64,000 nt of DNA from Picocystis sp. L7 (Eukaryota > Chlorophyta > Picocystophyceae > Picocystales > Picocystaceae). Below, one piece after another: positions 51,025 to 61,298 of this stretch. The DNA is taken from positions 186,001 to 250,000 of the forward strand of contig QXJR01000008.1 of NCBI GenBank assembly GCA_020975725.1, in the 5' to 3' direction. Position 1 is the stretch's first letter, and each line of letters starts with the position of its first letter. Position numbers and translations under genes: made by a program. The notes under the pieces are model-generated. The model searched no databases. It was not told the origin of the DNA and saw only the letters and a program-made list of their open reading frames with translations.

Positions 51025-52077
51025 TTAAACACTTACACCATCCTTTTCTAGCTGGCTATGGATCGAATAATCGTATGGTGGTAATGATGCAATCAATGGC
51101 TCCACAGACAATGTAGGATCTCCTTCGCCTTTCTTTTTGCTTGCAAGATCAAATGACTTGTTCTTGAAGGCAGGGGAAGTGAGAGCTTCTACACAGACTC
51201 TGGCTACATCTTCTCTGGAAACTGAACGCGTTGTGGAGCTAAGCAACGAGTCATCCACCCCGACAACCAGTTCCCTTTCATTTCCAGGGGTGTCTTGAAG
51301 TCCACCTGGGTGGATGATTGTGTAGTCAATGCCAGAACGCACCAGATATTCCTCCGCTTTTCTTTTCCACAGCAGAATGTTTCCGTTTCCAAATTTATTC
51401 AGAGGATTTTCAGGTTGAGTTCCGCCCATGCTACTTACCAACACGACTTTGCCAACTCCAGCCTCTTTGGCAGCATCAATCTGATTCTTTTGACCCACCC
51501 AATCGATCTTTTCAGGCTCTCCATTTTCCTCGAAATAAAATGATGGCATTCCTGGGTTCGGGTTCCGTAAAAGTTTCTTGAAGATGACCGGCACAAGTGA
51601 AAGGTATTTGATTTTTGGGACTGCACTGGTAACAATAACGACCGCGTCTTTGCCTTTCATGGCTTGGAGCAACGACTCCTTCTTGGCAACGTCTCCGAGC
51701 ACGATTTCTTGATCCTTGGCCTGAGGCAGGTTCTTCGCGCTCTTCTCGTTTCTCACGAGGCCGAACGGTTTGAACATTTCAGATTTTTCCTTCAGCACCT
51801 TGAATACTAATCTCCCCGTCCTTCCGCCAGCACCGGTGACGAGGACACTCTTCGATTTAGCTTCGGCTGCCATGACAGAGAGCTGCCTAACGTTGGCACA
51901 GTGGGCCTGTTGGACTTTCCGCGTGGTTGAAATCCGGTGTTGGAAAACTTTCTTTGCCGCGATGCCTTTGTGGAGCCTTCTCTTCGATTGCAGGAGCGTG
52001 CCAGTCGCAGAACCTCCCGTTGGGCGGTTCGACACTTCACTTTTCGAGCAAGAACTTCCCGATGAGAGCCCCCACAT
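51025..52077 (-). CDS. Plastid NAD(P)-binding atypical SDR (At2g37660/At5g02240-like)
   Basis: Predicted 350 residues. The first 68 residues are rich in Ser/Arg/Lys and lack acidic residues, like a chloroplast transit peptide; MAAEAKSK at residue 69 begins the core. Rossmann glycine motif VLVTGAGGRTGRLVFKVL, then LVRNEKSAKNL, VIVTSAVPK, the segment VGQKNQIDAAKEAGV, VVLVSSMGGTQPENPLNK, ILLWKRKAEEYLVRSGIDYTI, HPGGLQDTPG and SREDVARVCVEAL. These match a plant plastid family of NAD(P)-binding proteins of uncertain substrate. The canonical SDR Tyr-x3-Lys is absent, as in that family. One exon. Confidence 0.88.
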   Translation of the reverse strand: MWGLSSGSSCSKSEVSNRPTGGSATGTLLQSKRRLHKGIAAKKVFQHRISTTRKVQQAHCANVRQLSVMAAEAKSKSVLVTGAGGRTGRLVFKVLKEKSEMFKPFGLVRNEKSAKNLPQAKDQEIVLGDVAKKESLLQAMKGKDAVVIVTSAVPKIKYLSLVPVIFKKLLRNPNPGMPSFYFEENGEPEKIDWVGQKNQIDAAKEAGVGKVVLVSSMGGTQPENPLNKFGNGNILLWKRKAEEYLVRSGIDYTIIHPGGLQDTPGNERELVVGVDDSLLSSTTRSVSREDVARVCVEALTSPAFKNKSFDLASKKKGEGDPTLSVEPLIASLPPYDYSIHSQLEKDGVSV

Positions 52078-52907
52078 TCAAGATGCGAGCACACGTTGTC
52101 GACGCGGTGAACCAGATGACGTGACCGAGCACAGGGAGGTTCAGAGCACGGGTCACCCTCGCCCCATCGACCAGGATCAACTGATCACACGACAAAGGTA
52201 AGCGAGGGTCCAACGAATCGATCACAGGTGCATCTGTAAGCGACGTGCATGCAGGGTTCCAATTCAAACGCTAGCAGATACTCCTTGGTGCACATTCTGG
52301 ACACTACGACATTGGGTGACGATGGCTTCGCTCGTGCAATATGTTCAACTTGAACATGGAACCATGTTCTGTTGTTGCACCGTATTAGACTTAACCAAAC
52401 TTATAAACGCATGATTTATCGAATATTTCGTAGCACCCGACTTTTAATACGTGTAGTATGCGTCTTCATTTCAAGTCTTCTATGCATGACTCTCTTGTGC
52501 CTTGACCGAGTGAAGACTTGAATCTGCCATTATTGCGCGCCACACATCTCACTATTGTATGTGTAAATCCCTAGCTCATTGTCCTAAATATAGGACACTC
52601 GGGACAACGACGTTTGCTGCACATTCGCTACCACAACCATGCATGATTCTTTAGCGCCTTTTAGGACGTTTAGTAAACTCCTTGAAGGTCCTAAGTCCAG
52701 GCCCATGTGTGGAGAGACACCCCTTGTCGTCATCCAACGCCCCATTCATCAGGCCCTTCGTCGACCCATAGGACGATAGCGCCTAACTTCACGCGGACCG
52801 TGTACGCGCATCGTGCAATCGCACGTCGCGTCGCACGGCTCATTTGAAAGCTGAAGAGGTGAATGCTTCAGTCTACTACTCTGTGCAACTACGCCTCCGA
52901 CATCCAG
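52078..52907. other. Intergenic, SDR promoter and AT-rich flank
   Basis: The first few hundred bases should hold the SDR promoter. After about 52.3 kb the DNA turns AT-richer without recognised genes, up to the piggyBac-like remnant. Confidence 0.35.
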
Positions 52908-55142
52908 TTACACGGGCCGGTGCAAATGTGTGGACGTCCCCCCAGACATCCCCCGTCGACAAAGGGAGGGTACCCCTACCATGTGATGTGCAACGCAAGC
53001 ACGGCTCGTGTATGGCCCACAGAAGTAGGCAACGACACCTTCGCTTGGCTTATGGTATGCCTGGCGTGTTGCCGAGGCTTTCATGCCACATATAACACAA
53101 TGTTCTTTCGTCACCTTCTTTGCTTGCATGTCCTCGCCATTCGTCCTCATCATTTCCTCAAACGCCCCCGACGGTGTGCATTTCCTCCACCCAAATCACC
53201 TATCGTGGCAATCAATGGACGCAAACGGAGGGCTCGTTGCCTCTCCTTCTCTAATTCTGCCATTATCCACGGGTTCTCCGGCAATTCTTTCGCTAGGACC
53301 TTCCTACACTGCTTCAAGCGCACCTACCATGTTTCCTCCGCACGCATGAGCAAGGTGTTCATCTCCGCCAACCCAATCAGCTCACTCAATTCGCGAATTA
53401 GAAAGTCGTGCGTTTTTCACTCGTCATGGAACGCAACGCAACTTGTTTACAGTCGGTTGTGCTGGTCCACAATGTTGTACTTCGACTTGCATAAGTGTGT
53501 CGTTTCATTTGCTAGATTTCTTTTGACACTAGATGAGCGGTATCCGTGTGGTGCTTCACCATATATTTCATGGTTCTTGCTGGCTGCGTGGTAAAGTAGG
53601 ACGATACTAGGCATAGTGGAATACCAACGAGCCCACGATGGGCAGTTGCCTTGATCTTGGTACGTGTCCTGCGCATATGGGCTTCGCGTGGAATGCAAAC
53701 ACTTAGTCTTGGTTGGTTGGTCTCACCGGTGAGCAAACGTAGAAGTGAAGCCTTTGGGAAACCTTTGTGTGATGTTTTCACATTCAACACAGAGGACACA
53801 CCGCGCTCCGGCAATGCACATCATGTCTTCATTGATCCAAATCAGCTGTCACCTAGGCATACACCCCCTCTCCCAAAGAAATGCTTCATGAGCCTGAGGG
53901 TGGTTGTCGTGGTCTTACAAATTCTATAACGAATTCCTTCCCTTTCTTCAATGCTGCATTCTCCACAGGCTACATGCCAAAACACACACCACTAAGCCCA
54001 TTGCACAAAGTTTTGAACTAGCGTCCTAGGGGATCATGTTCTTTTGCGTAGGAACATTCAGGAGGGCATGTACCGGTCCATCCATTTTAACATAGACTCA
54101 TCCACAGCCAACAACCAATTGGGAGTATAATGCCGGGATGCATATGCATTCCATGCATCCCAAAATCTACGGAATTTCCAATGTGGATCACCCTGCCGAG
54201 TATGCAAGGTTCCCCAAGGTCCTTTGCAAGCTCTTGCTTGCTCCGGCTTACCCTTTGCGGCCCATCGCTCGTTCATATATTTAGTACACTGTTTGTAGAA
54301 TATTCCGAGATGCCATCGAAGTCCTTGTTGTAGAGGTACTTGCTCAAGCAAAATTGCATAGCGAGTGGATCCTTCTCCACATCCATGACCTACAAGAAGG
54401 AGTTCTTCCTATGCCCTGGGTACGTCAACATGTACATGAAGCACCCAAACACCCTCATCAACATACCGCATCTACATCCTCGGTCACAAGACAAGAAATT
54501 GTCGTCTCGTTTGTTGTATGTGCTATACCTGCGCTTGGTGATTTCACAGGCCCAATCTGGCAACAATTCGTAGAGAAAGAAGCGTAGGAAGTACTACAAC
54601 GGTTTTGTCTCACGGAAAGGCTCTGAAATGTATGAGGATGGCGAGCCACGGCCTTGCTACTTGTCCATGATACCATTGGCAGCACGTGAGTCCACCATCA
54701 CGTGTGCCTCTTCCTCTTCCCACACCACTCCATAATCATTCCCCGTGGTTTCGTTGCCGGCCACGCCATCTCCAATCGGGTTCAAGCCTTCCTCGTAGAG
54801 CGTTGCGCACTCTTGCACGTCAAGGAAGGCCTCCTTCGGTGGTACCTCCGTGGGTGGAGGAAACAAATCCTTCTTCCCACCGACATCCGTTCCAATGGGT
54901 CTTTCTTCCTCCATGGCCGCGCGCGGCGATTCTTCTTCCAGTGGTTGCTCCACAGCCCTGTAAAGGTGCACTATTTCCTCGGTGACCGGCCATTCCTCCG
55001 TTGAGGCGCCCAGCGTGTGGCAGCAAACGATGGCCTCTTGCTCTCCTCTACGTGAGCGTAGCAGGTGGAGCACCACGCCATCGTACCACGTGTCGCTCCA
55101 CGCCTCCCCATGCGCTTCACGGGCCCATTCGTTGCCAAACAC
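52908..55142 (-). pseudogene. Decayed piggyBac-like (DDE_Tnp_1_7) transposase
   Basis: Broken transposase on the minus strand, read from right to left. At 54657-55142 is an acidic N-terminal segment, which may belong to it. At 54058-54351 is the catalytic-domain start with FRRFWDAWNAYASRHYTPNW then LLAVDESMLKWMDRYMPS, matching the piggyBac DES motif and YxP block. At 53512-53814 is NVKTSHKGFPKASLL, the VKTxxxxFP block. At 53447-53520 is the segment SKYNIVDQHNRL, matching YNxxVDxHNRL with its late Asp. At 52908-53153 is a C-terminal Cys-rich zinc-binding tail (CVICGMKASATRQAY...YFCGPYTSRACVAHH). The pieces lie in different frames with stops between, at least four breaks, so it is inactive. No TTAA target copies or terminal repeats could be assigned. 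Confidence 0.75.
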
Positions 55143-55726
55143 GGCAGCAAGAACGCAAACGCGCGCTCCGATTAGCGGATTGGATTGCTAAAGCTGGTGT
55201 TGCTCATGCCGTTGCGCCATGCGTGATCACGTTCAAAAACCCGTAGGGCTTCCTTCGTGGATCGGCGACGCGAGAATCAATACTGAACTTGCCCATCGGA
55301 ATTCCGTCCCATGATTGGAAGATGTCTTGGGTATTTAGGCATCATTTCTCCCATATTAATGGGGCAATTTGCAGAAAAACGTTCCTATTGGGAAGATTGT
55401 CCCGTATGTAGGACACATGGGGATTCAAACAATGTTAGCAAGGCAGGATTTTCCTTCTTATTCTCATGTTTCAACGAGTGAGTTGGGGATAAGGTATCGA
55501 AACTCAAAATTGAAATGATCGTACACAAGACAGCCTATTCACATCGCTCAAGGTGTGTCTGGTGCAAAACGTTCGCACGTCGACTTGCTTCTAGTTCGTC
55601 GTATTCGTCCCTTCCCCCACCTGCCTTAAGTCGAGGAATGTATGAAGAATTCTAATGTTTATTTACCTTTATCGATCGGGGCTTTCTGTTGAAAGAACAG
55701 GTTTTCCCCTATCAAGTGTTCATTGC
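55143..55726. other. AT-rich flank left of Copia 2
   Basis: About 580 bp without a recognised gene. It may include the 5' end of the piggyBac-like remnant. Confidence 0.35.
55722..55726. repeat. Target-site duplication, left copy (ATTGC), Copia 2
   Basis: ATTGC flanks the element on the left and again on the right at 60592-60596; a perfect 5-bp duplication. Confidence 0.93.
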
Positions 55727-56168
55727 TGTTGAAAAATATTTATAGCTCAGTTAACCTACACTGCCTTTGGTTGAGTGAGTCTCTCGCACTTCCCCTCTAG
55801 GAGGTGCCCCTTCTCCTAAGTGGACCTGCGCTCTTTGGGTCTCGCTTGGAGGTGATGTTCCCGCGCCCGTTTGGTGTGGGATGCCTGACTTTGCAAAGAC
55901 TCAACTGATCAATTACATGCATGCTTGCTCCCTTATATAGGGTGGATGTATCTGCGCTGCATTACATCATCCCCCCAACCGTGCAAGACTATTCGTACAA
56001 TCACAACACTATCACAACTTAGTATCTCCCCTTTTAGAAGGTGGGTACCTTCCTTCTAGACCCACTCCCTTGACCGGACTGGTCTTACATCATCCTGCTA
56101 TAGCCAGTACGGGTATACCGATCAAGTGTTTAAACTTCTCATGGTTGGAAACTTGTCATATTTTAACA
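55727..56168 (-). repeat. Copia 2 3' LTR
   Basis: 442 bp, apparently identical to the copy at 60150-60591. On the minus strand it is preceded by the purine-rich tract GGGCGGGAG (complement of 56169-56177), the polypurine tract. Confidence 0.93.
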
Positions 56169-56198
56169 CTCCCGCCCAACCAGAGAAGTGACCATTCT

Positions 56199-59100
56199 TC
56201 ACATCTGTCGTACACCAATGTTCTGTACCAACTCGTTGAACCTTTCGGGTCTCAATACCTTTGTCAAGTAGTCTGCCAACATGTTTTCTGAAGGGCAGTA
56301 CTTGTATACCATCTCACCTCTCACTCCACGCTCTCTGACAAAATGATGTCTCACATCAATATGCTTTGTCCTGCTCACACAATTCAAATCCTTGGCCATA
56401 TGAAGCGCGGGCTGGTTATCACAATATATGGGTACTGGTTGTGATGCTTTTCCAAGTAATTCTGCAAGCATTGTTCTGAGCCAAAGTGCCTTTTTCACAC
56501 ATTCTGCAAGTGACATATATTCAGCTTCTGCAGTACTTGTGGCCACTGTGGATTGTAGTTGACTTCTCCAATCAATTATGCTTCCATTCACCATGAACAG
56601 ATATCCTGTTCTCGATCGCCGTGTCTCTTTGTCTGTCGCGAAATCGGCGTCGCAATATCCTTCCAATGCTATTTCACTTGGGTCACTCTGCTTCAAATCT
56701 CCAAGAACAATTCCATGACCTTTTGTTCCCTTGAGATAACGTAGCACTCCTTTTGCTACTGACCAGTGTTTCTTGCTTGGCTTACTCATGTGTCTTGAAA
56801 GAACTGCGGCGGCATGTCCAAGATCCGGTCGTACCGTCGTGGATAGGTAGAGTAGCTGTCCAACCAATTGCTGATAGCTTGACACAATTTCTGGATCACA
56901 TACTTGCTGTGGCTCGCTCACGTCCTCACATATAGGTATCTTCTTCTCCTTAGCTTCACTCATTCCATACGCCTCTACCATTCTCTCAACCTTAGATGGT
57001 TCACTGAGGTGTAATATTCTTTTGCTTCGGTCTCGTTTGACTTGCATTCCACAAAAGGTGTCAATCTCACCCTTCGATCCAACTTTGAATCTCTCGCATA
57101 TTTTCTTGACCAATTCTTGCATAAGATCTTGGCAACTTGATGCCAATAGTATGTCGTCCACGTAAACGCACACAAAGCAAACTTCATCTTGTTTCTTGCA
57201 TATGAGCAAAGTTTCATCCACACTTACGCATCGGCACTCCAAATCATTTGACAAGAATGATATGAGTTCCTTGTTCCATTCTCTTGGCGCTTGTTTAAGT
57301 CCATAAAGACTCTTCTTAAGTTTGTAGACATTTCCTGCTTCTTCCTCGATGCCTTCCGGAATGTCCAAGTATATCTCTTCTCTGAGATTTGCATGTAGAA
57401 AGGCTGCCTTTATATCTAGTTGCTGTATGTCGTAGTCTTTTATCGCTGCCACTGTCAAGAATAGGCGTACTGCTGGCTTCGAGACAACCGGAGAAAAAAT
57501 ATCCGTGTAGTCTACGCCTTCACGCTGCTGATAGCCTTTCACAACTAACCTTGCCTTGTACCTTTCCACGTTCCCAAGTCCGTCTCTTTTCACCTTGAAG
57601 ATCCACTTCGTTTGCAACGGTTTTCTACCTTGGGGCAACCTTGAAACTTCCCATGTTTCATTTTCCAATAGTGCTCGTTTCTCGTCTTCAATTGCTTCTT
57701 TCCACATGGACTTCTCGGGCCGTTCCATTGCTTCATGATAACCTGAAAATTCATCGGGTAGAATCGTGGCTTTAGCATTAAGTCCCTTGCTCGCCATGTG
57801 TTTGTAGTCCAAGGTTTTCCTCTCTCTCAAGTTGTATACGCTTGTTGGCTCGTTCATTGCTTCATCTTTATCTGCTTCATCATTGTCGTCGTCGATTGCT
57901 TGACTCTGATCTACCTCAGTCTCTCTCTGAGGATCCAAGCTTTCATCCATTTGTTGAACGGTCTCGCTATCCATAGTAGTCTTCACAGTTGCTTCACTTG
58001 GTGTTGTTGCTGGATAACTACCTTCGTCATGGCTTGGTTGAGAAATGATGTTGGGTTCCATGAGTAGCTCGGGCACCGTTCCACTCTTTAGGCTATCATC
58101 CATCTTGCCCGCTTGGTCTTCCAGGAACACCGCAGTGCGCGATCTCAACACATTCATCTTCACAAGAAAACGATAAGTAGTGCTGTTAGCATATCCAACG
58201 AAGATTGCGGGTTCCGCCCGTGGTCCAAGTTTCCCAACTTGACGGTCTCGTGGTACATGCACGAGAGCTTTGCATCCCCAACGTTTGAGTTGTTTGTAGT
58301 TGGGTTGCTTTCCAGTCAGCATCTCTAATGGGCTCTTGCTTTGTTTTCCATTTATGTTGCATGGCTTCAAGTTTCTCACGTAGTTGACGGTTCGCATTGC
58401 TTCTCCCCAAAGGACGGTGGGTAGCTGGGTGTCTTCAAGCAAAGCTCTAGTCCCTTCCATCAACGTGCGATTGAGTCGTTCCACTTGACCATTTTGTTGT
58501 GGCTCATATCCTGCTGTCGTCTCGTGATTGATCCCTTTTTCGCTCAACCAAATTCTCATATTCTCTTGTAGAAACTCTTTGCCACAATCGGTCCGTATGC
58601 ATTTCACATGTTCACCGGACAATTGTTCCAACCATGTGATTGCTTGCTTTGCTGCATCTGTAGCTTGACCCTTGTTTGGGAGTAGTGTGACAAGACTAAA
58701 CTTCGTTGCGGCGTCCGCCGCTACAAGAGCATATGTTTGTCCTCCAACGGCCTCCGGTGTGACTGGTCCAATCAAATCCATTGAGACCCTATCCAACGGC
58801 TTCTTCAATGTCTCATCACGTGCATACGCTTTACGGCTTAGTTTCGCTTTGACACATGCTTCACACGATTTCATGTCATCCGGCAATCCAATTTGTTTCA
58901 ATGTGTTGGAACTTGCATGGCACAATCGTTTATGCCATAGATCCGCCTCCGCTTGTAAGGCATGCACACCGTCCGTGTGTGTGTGCAACTCCACGATGTC
59001 TTGATCTCGTTGAAGTACGCAAGTTCCATCACTCCTCATAACTATGTTAGCTCCCATTTGGCGACCCATCTTTGTCGCGGAGATCAAGTTGTATGCCATG

Positions 59101-60134
59101 TTTGGAACATACAACACATTTGAAAGTCGAACCTCCAACTTTCCAATCTTGAGCGTCACGTTTCCTTTACCCGCAATGGCCGTGCTCCGACCATCGGCCA
59201 CCATAATTTGACCGCTTGCTTGTTCTAGCGTTCCCTCGTCGAACTTCTTTAGGTCTCCTGTCATATGATCTGACGCTCCACTATCAAGTATCCAGTCCCT
59301 TATGCTTGGACTGCTTTCCATTGTTACTCGCATACTCCGACCTTGCTTGTCGGTCTCAGTACCTTGTCGGCAATAACGGGCCATATGTCCTTGCTTACCG
59401 CACTTGTAACACTTGCCATTGAATTTCCTTTTCTTTTCCTTGGCGTGTCCAACTCTCGCAACTAGTGGTTGGCTTCCTGTCTCATTTCGATCGTGGTTCA
59501 CATTTGCTTGTTCCATCACCACGTCGTCACCTTGCATGTTGTACTCTTCGTTTACGAGTATCATCTTCAATCGATCCAATGTTGGCATTTCACCGCTTGC
59601 ATTGATCGTTGTCTTCACAAGATTGTCATCTCTCGGTAACCCATTGAGTGTTGTGGCGACTATGTCGGCTTCCGATATCTTCTCGCCACTTTCTCGGAGT
59701 TCGCTCGCTAGCGAGAGTGCCCTTGTGTAGTATTGCATCACGCTCTCGCTCGGCATTTTCTTCAATGTCCGATACTTCCCAAGTATGCGCATTGATGTTG
59801 CGGCATTTTGTATCCCATAGCTTGCATGTAGGCGGTCCCAAACATCCTTGGCAGAGAGCATCGTGTCTCGTTGCAATAGCGAGCGTTCTTCTTTGTTGAC
59901 TCGCCGAAGCATTGCTGCTCGTACCATCTTTGACTTTTGTTTGGTTTCCGCATCCATTTCATCATGCGTCATTGCATTCTCCAACACATCGTCGAGCCCT
60001 GCTTCTTCCATTGCTAGGAGCACTGACCCTTTCCACAAGTTCCAATTTCCTTGTACAAGGATTGGAATGTCGCCCTTGTCTATCTTGTATCGCGCCATGA
60101 TGTGTTCTTCCATTGTGTAGGTGTCTTCGGGCAA
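56199..60134 (-). CDS. Copia 2 Gag-Pol polyprotein
   Basis: A single frame of 1,311 codons. Gag (MARYKIDKGDIPILVQGNW nearby) with zinc knuckle CYKCGKQGHMARYC, protease ILDSGASDHMTGD, pre-integrase LWHKRLCHASSNTL, integrase core (IRTDCGKEFL; AGYEPQQNGQVERLNRTL), reverse transcriptase (RYKARLVVKGYQQ, VYVDDILLAS) and RNase H (TSTAEAEYMSLAECVKKAL). Domain order is that of Copia. The stop lies just before the 3' LTR, unlike Copia 1. Confidence 0.93.
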   Translation of the reverse strand: MPEDTYTMEEHIMARYKIDKGDIPILVQGNWNLWKGSVLLAMEEAGLDDVLENAMTHDEMDAETKQKSKMVRAAMLRRVNKEERSLLQRDTMLSAKDVWDRLHASYGIQNAATSMRILGKYRTLKKMPSESVMQYYTRALSLASELRESGEKISEADIVATTLNGLPRDDNLVKTTINASGEMPTLDRLKMILVNEEYNMQGDDVVMEQANVNHDRNETGSQPLVARVGHAKEKKRKFNGKCYKCGKQGHMARYCRQGTETDKQGRSMRVTMESSPSIRDWILDSGASDHMTGDLKKFDEGTLEQASGQIMVADGRSTAIAGKGNVTLKIGKLEVRLSNVLYVPNMAYNLISATKMGRQMGANIVMRSDGTCVLQRDQDIVELHTHTDGVHALQAEADLWHKRLCHASSNTLKQIGLPDDMKSCEACVKAKLSRKAYARDETLKKPLDRVSMDLIGPVTPEAVGGQTYALVAADAATKFSLVTLLPNKGQATDAAKQAITWLEQLSGEHVKCIRTDCGKEFLQENMRIWLSEKGINHETTAGYEPQQNGQVERLNRTLMEGTRALLEDTQLPTVLWGEAMRTVNYVRNLKPCNINGKQSKSPLEMLTGKQPNYKQLKRWGCKALVHVPRDRQVGKLGPRAEPAIFVGYANSTTYRFLVKMNVLRSRTAVFLEDQAGKMDDSLKSGTVPELLMEPNIISQPSHDEGSYPATTPSEATVKTTMDSETVQQMDESLDPQRETEVDQSQAIDDDNDEADKDEAMNEPTSVYNLRERKTLDYKHMASKGLNAKATILPDEFSGYHEAMERPEKSMWKEAIEDEKRALLENETWEVSRLPQGRKPLQTKWIFKVKRDGLGNVERYKARLVVKGYQQREGVDYTDIFSPVVSKPAVRLFLTVAAIKDYDIQQLDIKAAFLHANLREEIYLDIPEGIEEEAGNVYKLKKSLYGLKQAPREWNKELISFLSNDLECRCVSVDETLLICKKQDEVCFVCVYVDDILLASSCQDLMQELVKKICERFKVGSKGEIDTFCGMQVKRDRSKRILHLSEPSKVERMVEAYGMSEAKEKKIPICEDVSEPQQVCDPEIVSSYQQLVGQLLYLSTTVRPDLGHAAAVLSRHMSKPSKKHWSVAKGVLRYLKGTKGHGIVLGDLKQSDPSEIALEGYCDADFATDKETRRSRTGYLFMVNGSIIDWRSQLQSTVATSTAEAEYMSLAECVKKALWLRTMLAELLGKASQPVPIYCDNQPALHMAKDLNCVSRTKHIDVRHHFVRERGVRGEMVYKYCPSENMLADYLTKVLRPERFNELVQNIGVRQM

Positions 60135-60135
60135 C

Positions 60136-60149
60136 CAAGGCTCTTAACC
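60136..60149 (-). other. Copia 2 primer-binding site (half-tRNA-Lys type)
   Basis: On the minus strand, GGTTAAGAGCCTTG directly follows the 5' LTR, identical over 14 bases to the Copia 1 site. Its complement fits the anticodon stem-loop of plant tRNA-Lys(CUU). Confidence 0.75.
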
Positions 60150-60591
60150 TGTTGAAAAATATTTATAGCTCAGTTAACCTACACTGCCTTTGGTTGAGTG
60201 AGTCTCTCGCACTTCCCCTCTAGGAGGTGCCCCTTCTCCTAAGTGGACCTGCGCTCTTTGGGTCTCGCTTGGAGGTGATGTTCCCGCGCCCGTTTGGTGT
60301 GGGATGCCTGACTTTGCAAAGACTCAACTGATCAATTACATGCATGCTTGCTCCCTTATATAGGGTGGATGTATCTGCGCTGCATTACATCATCCCCCCA
60401 ACCGTGCAAGACTATTCGTACAATCACAACACTATCACAACTTAGTATCTCCCCTTTTAGAAGGTGGGTACCTTCCTTCTAGACCCACTCCCTTGACCGG
60501 ACTGGTCTTACATCATCCTGCTATAGCCAGTACGGGTATACCGATCAAGTGTTTAAACTTCTCATGGTTGGAAACTTGTCATATTTTAACA
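60150..60591 (-). repeat. Copia 2 5' LTR
   Basis: 442 bp. A TATA box (TATATAA on the minus strand) lies at 60356-60362, the probable promoter of the element. Followed on the plus strand by the right target duplication ATTGC. Confidence 0.93.
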
Positions 60592-60596
60592 ATTGC

Positions 60597-60920
60597 CCTG
60601 GTTCGATGCTCAAGCCACTTCGGGGACACGTATCCACGTACCTCTCAACTGGCCGCCGGAGCGACACGAGAAAGGGCGACAACGCGGGCGCTTCGAACCC
60701 GGAAAGTGACGCTTGTGGCAAACTTTCGAGGCAGAGGCGGATTTCGTGCGGAGTTCAACGTTTCCGGGCTCCCGCAGTCAGACAAACTTTGATTCTCGAA
60801 GGGCCGCAAGAAGCCCGGTGCCGGACGACTTAGGAACGTAGAAGAGACGAGCCCCAGACGCCGTAACAAACTTGGATCACGCAATTGTACGTTCCGCTGT
60901 GTTCAAATCCATCCGCAACT
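60597..60920 (+). promoter_or_regulatory. Remaining upstream region of the GIF gene
   Basis: About 320 bp of GC-rich DNA between the Copia 2 duplication and the GIF start codon. It must hold the leader and any proximal promoter left after the insertion. No TATA box is evident. Confidence 0.4.
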
Positions 60921-61298
60921 ATGAGTCATTCCATTGCAGGTGGCCGAGGAGAAAATGTGATGGCTCCAGTTGGCCCCGTTTCCACCGAAACTATTCAGAA
61001 GTACCTCGACGAAAACCAAGCCCTCATCATTGCCATTGTTGAAAACCAGAATCTTGGGAAGCTAAACGAATGTGCTCAGTATCAAGCACGCTTGCAACAG
61101 AATTTGATGTACTTAGCGGCCATAGCTGATGCCCAACCCCAAGCTCCAACTGCTACTGGACCACACCATAACACATCCAGCCCAATGAACACGCAGTTTA
61201 TGAGGCAACAACAACAACAGTACAACACGGTGCGCAACCCTCATCTCCATGGACCATCAACAGGTGGCCAATTTCCTGGATCTAGTACATACAGATAA
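60921..61298 (+). CDS. GIF: GRF-interacting factor (GIF/AN3, SSXT/SYT family)
   Basis: Predicted 125 residues. The SSXT domain is near-complete: VSTETIQKYLDENQALIIAI, then ENQNLGKLNECAQYQARLQQ and NLMYLAAIADAQPQ, matching plant ANGUSTIFOLIA3/GIF proteins. A short Gln/Asn/Gly-rich tail follows (QFMRQQQQQYNTV). GIFs are transcriptional coactivators that bind GRF transcription factors and recruit SWI/SNF remodelers, promoting cell proliferation in plants. The tail is shorter than in many land-plant members. The start at 60921 (MSHSIAGG) is the first true ATG in frame. Copia 2 sits 329 bp upstream of it. Confidence 0.92.
   Translation: MSHSIAGGRGENVMAPVGPVSTETIQKYLDENQALIIAIVENQNLGKLNECAQYQARLQQNLMYLAAIADAQPQAPTATGPHHNTSSPMNTQFMRQQQQQYNTVRNPHLHGPSTGGQFPGSSTYR

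Larger units (their letters stand above)
55727..60591 (-). mobile_element. Copia LTR retrotransposon 2, whole-looking and recent
   Basis: Ty1/Copia element of 4,865 bp on the minus strand, of a family different from Copia 1. LTRs of 442 bp, ending TGTT...AACA, look identical by eye, and the target duplications are perfect, so insertion is very recent. One gag-pol frame, 60134 to 56199. It looks whole. Sequence similarity to Copia 1 is limited to conserved protein motifs, the primer-binding site and the LTR tips. Confidence 0.95.

Noticed and set aside
34122-60591. One nested or composite element spanning both Copias
   Set aside because: Each element has its own LTR pair and target duplications, the LTR sequences differ and host genes lie between them.
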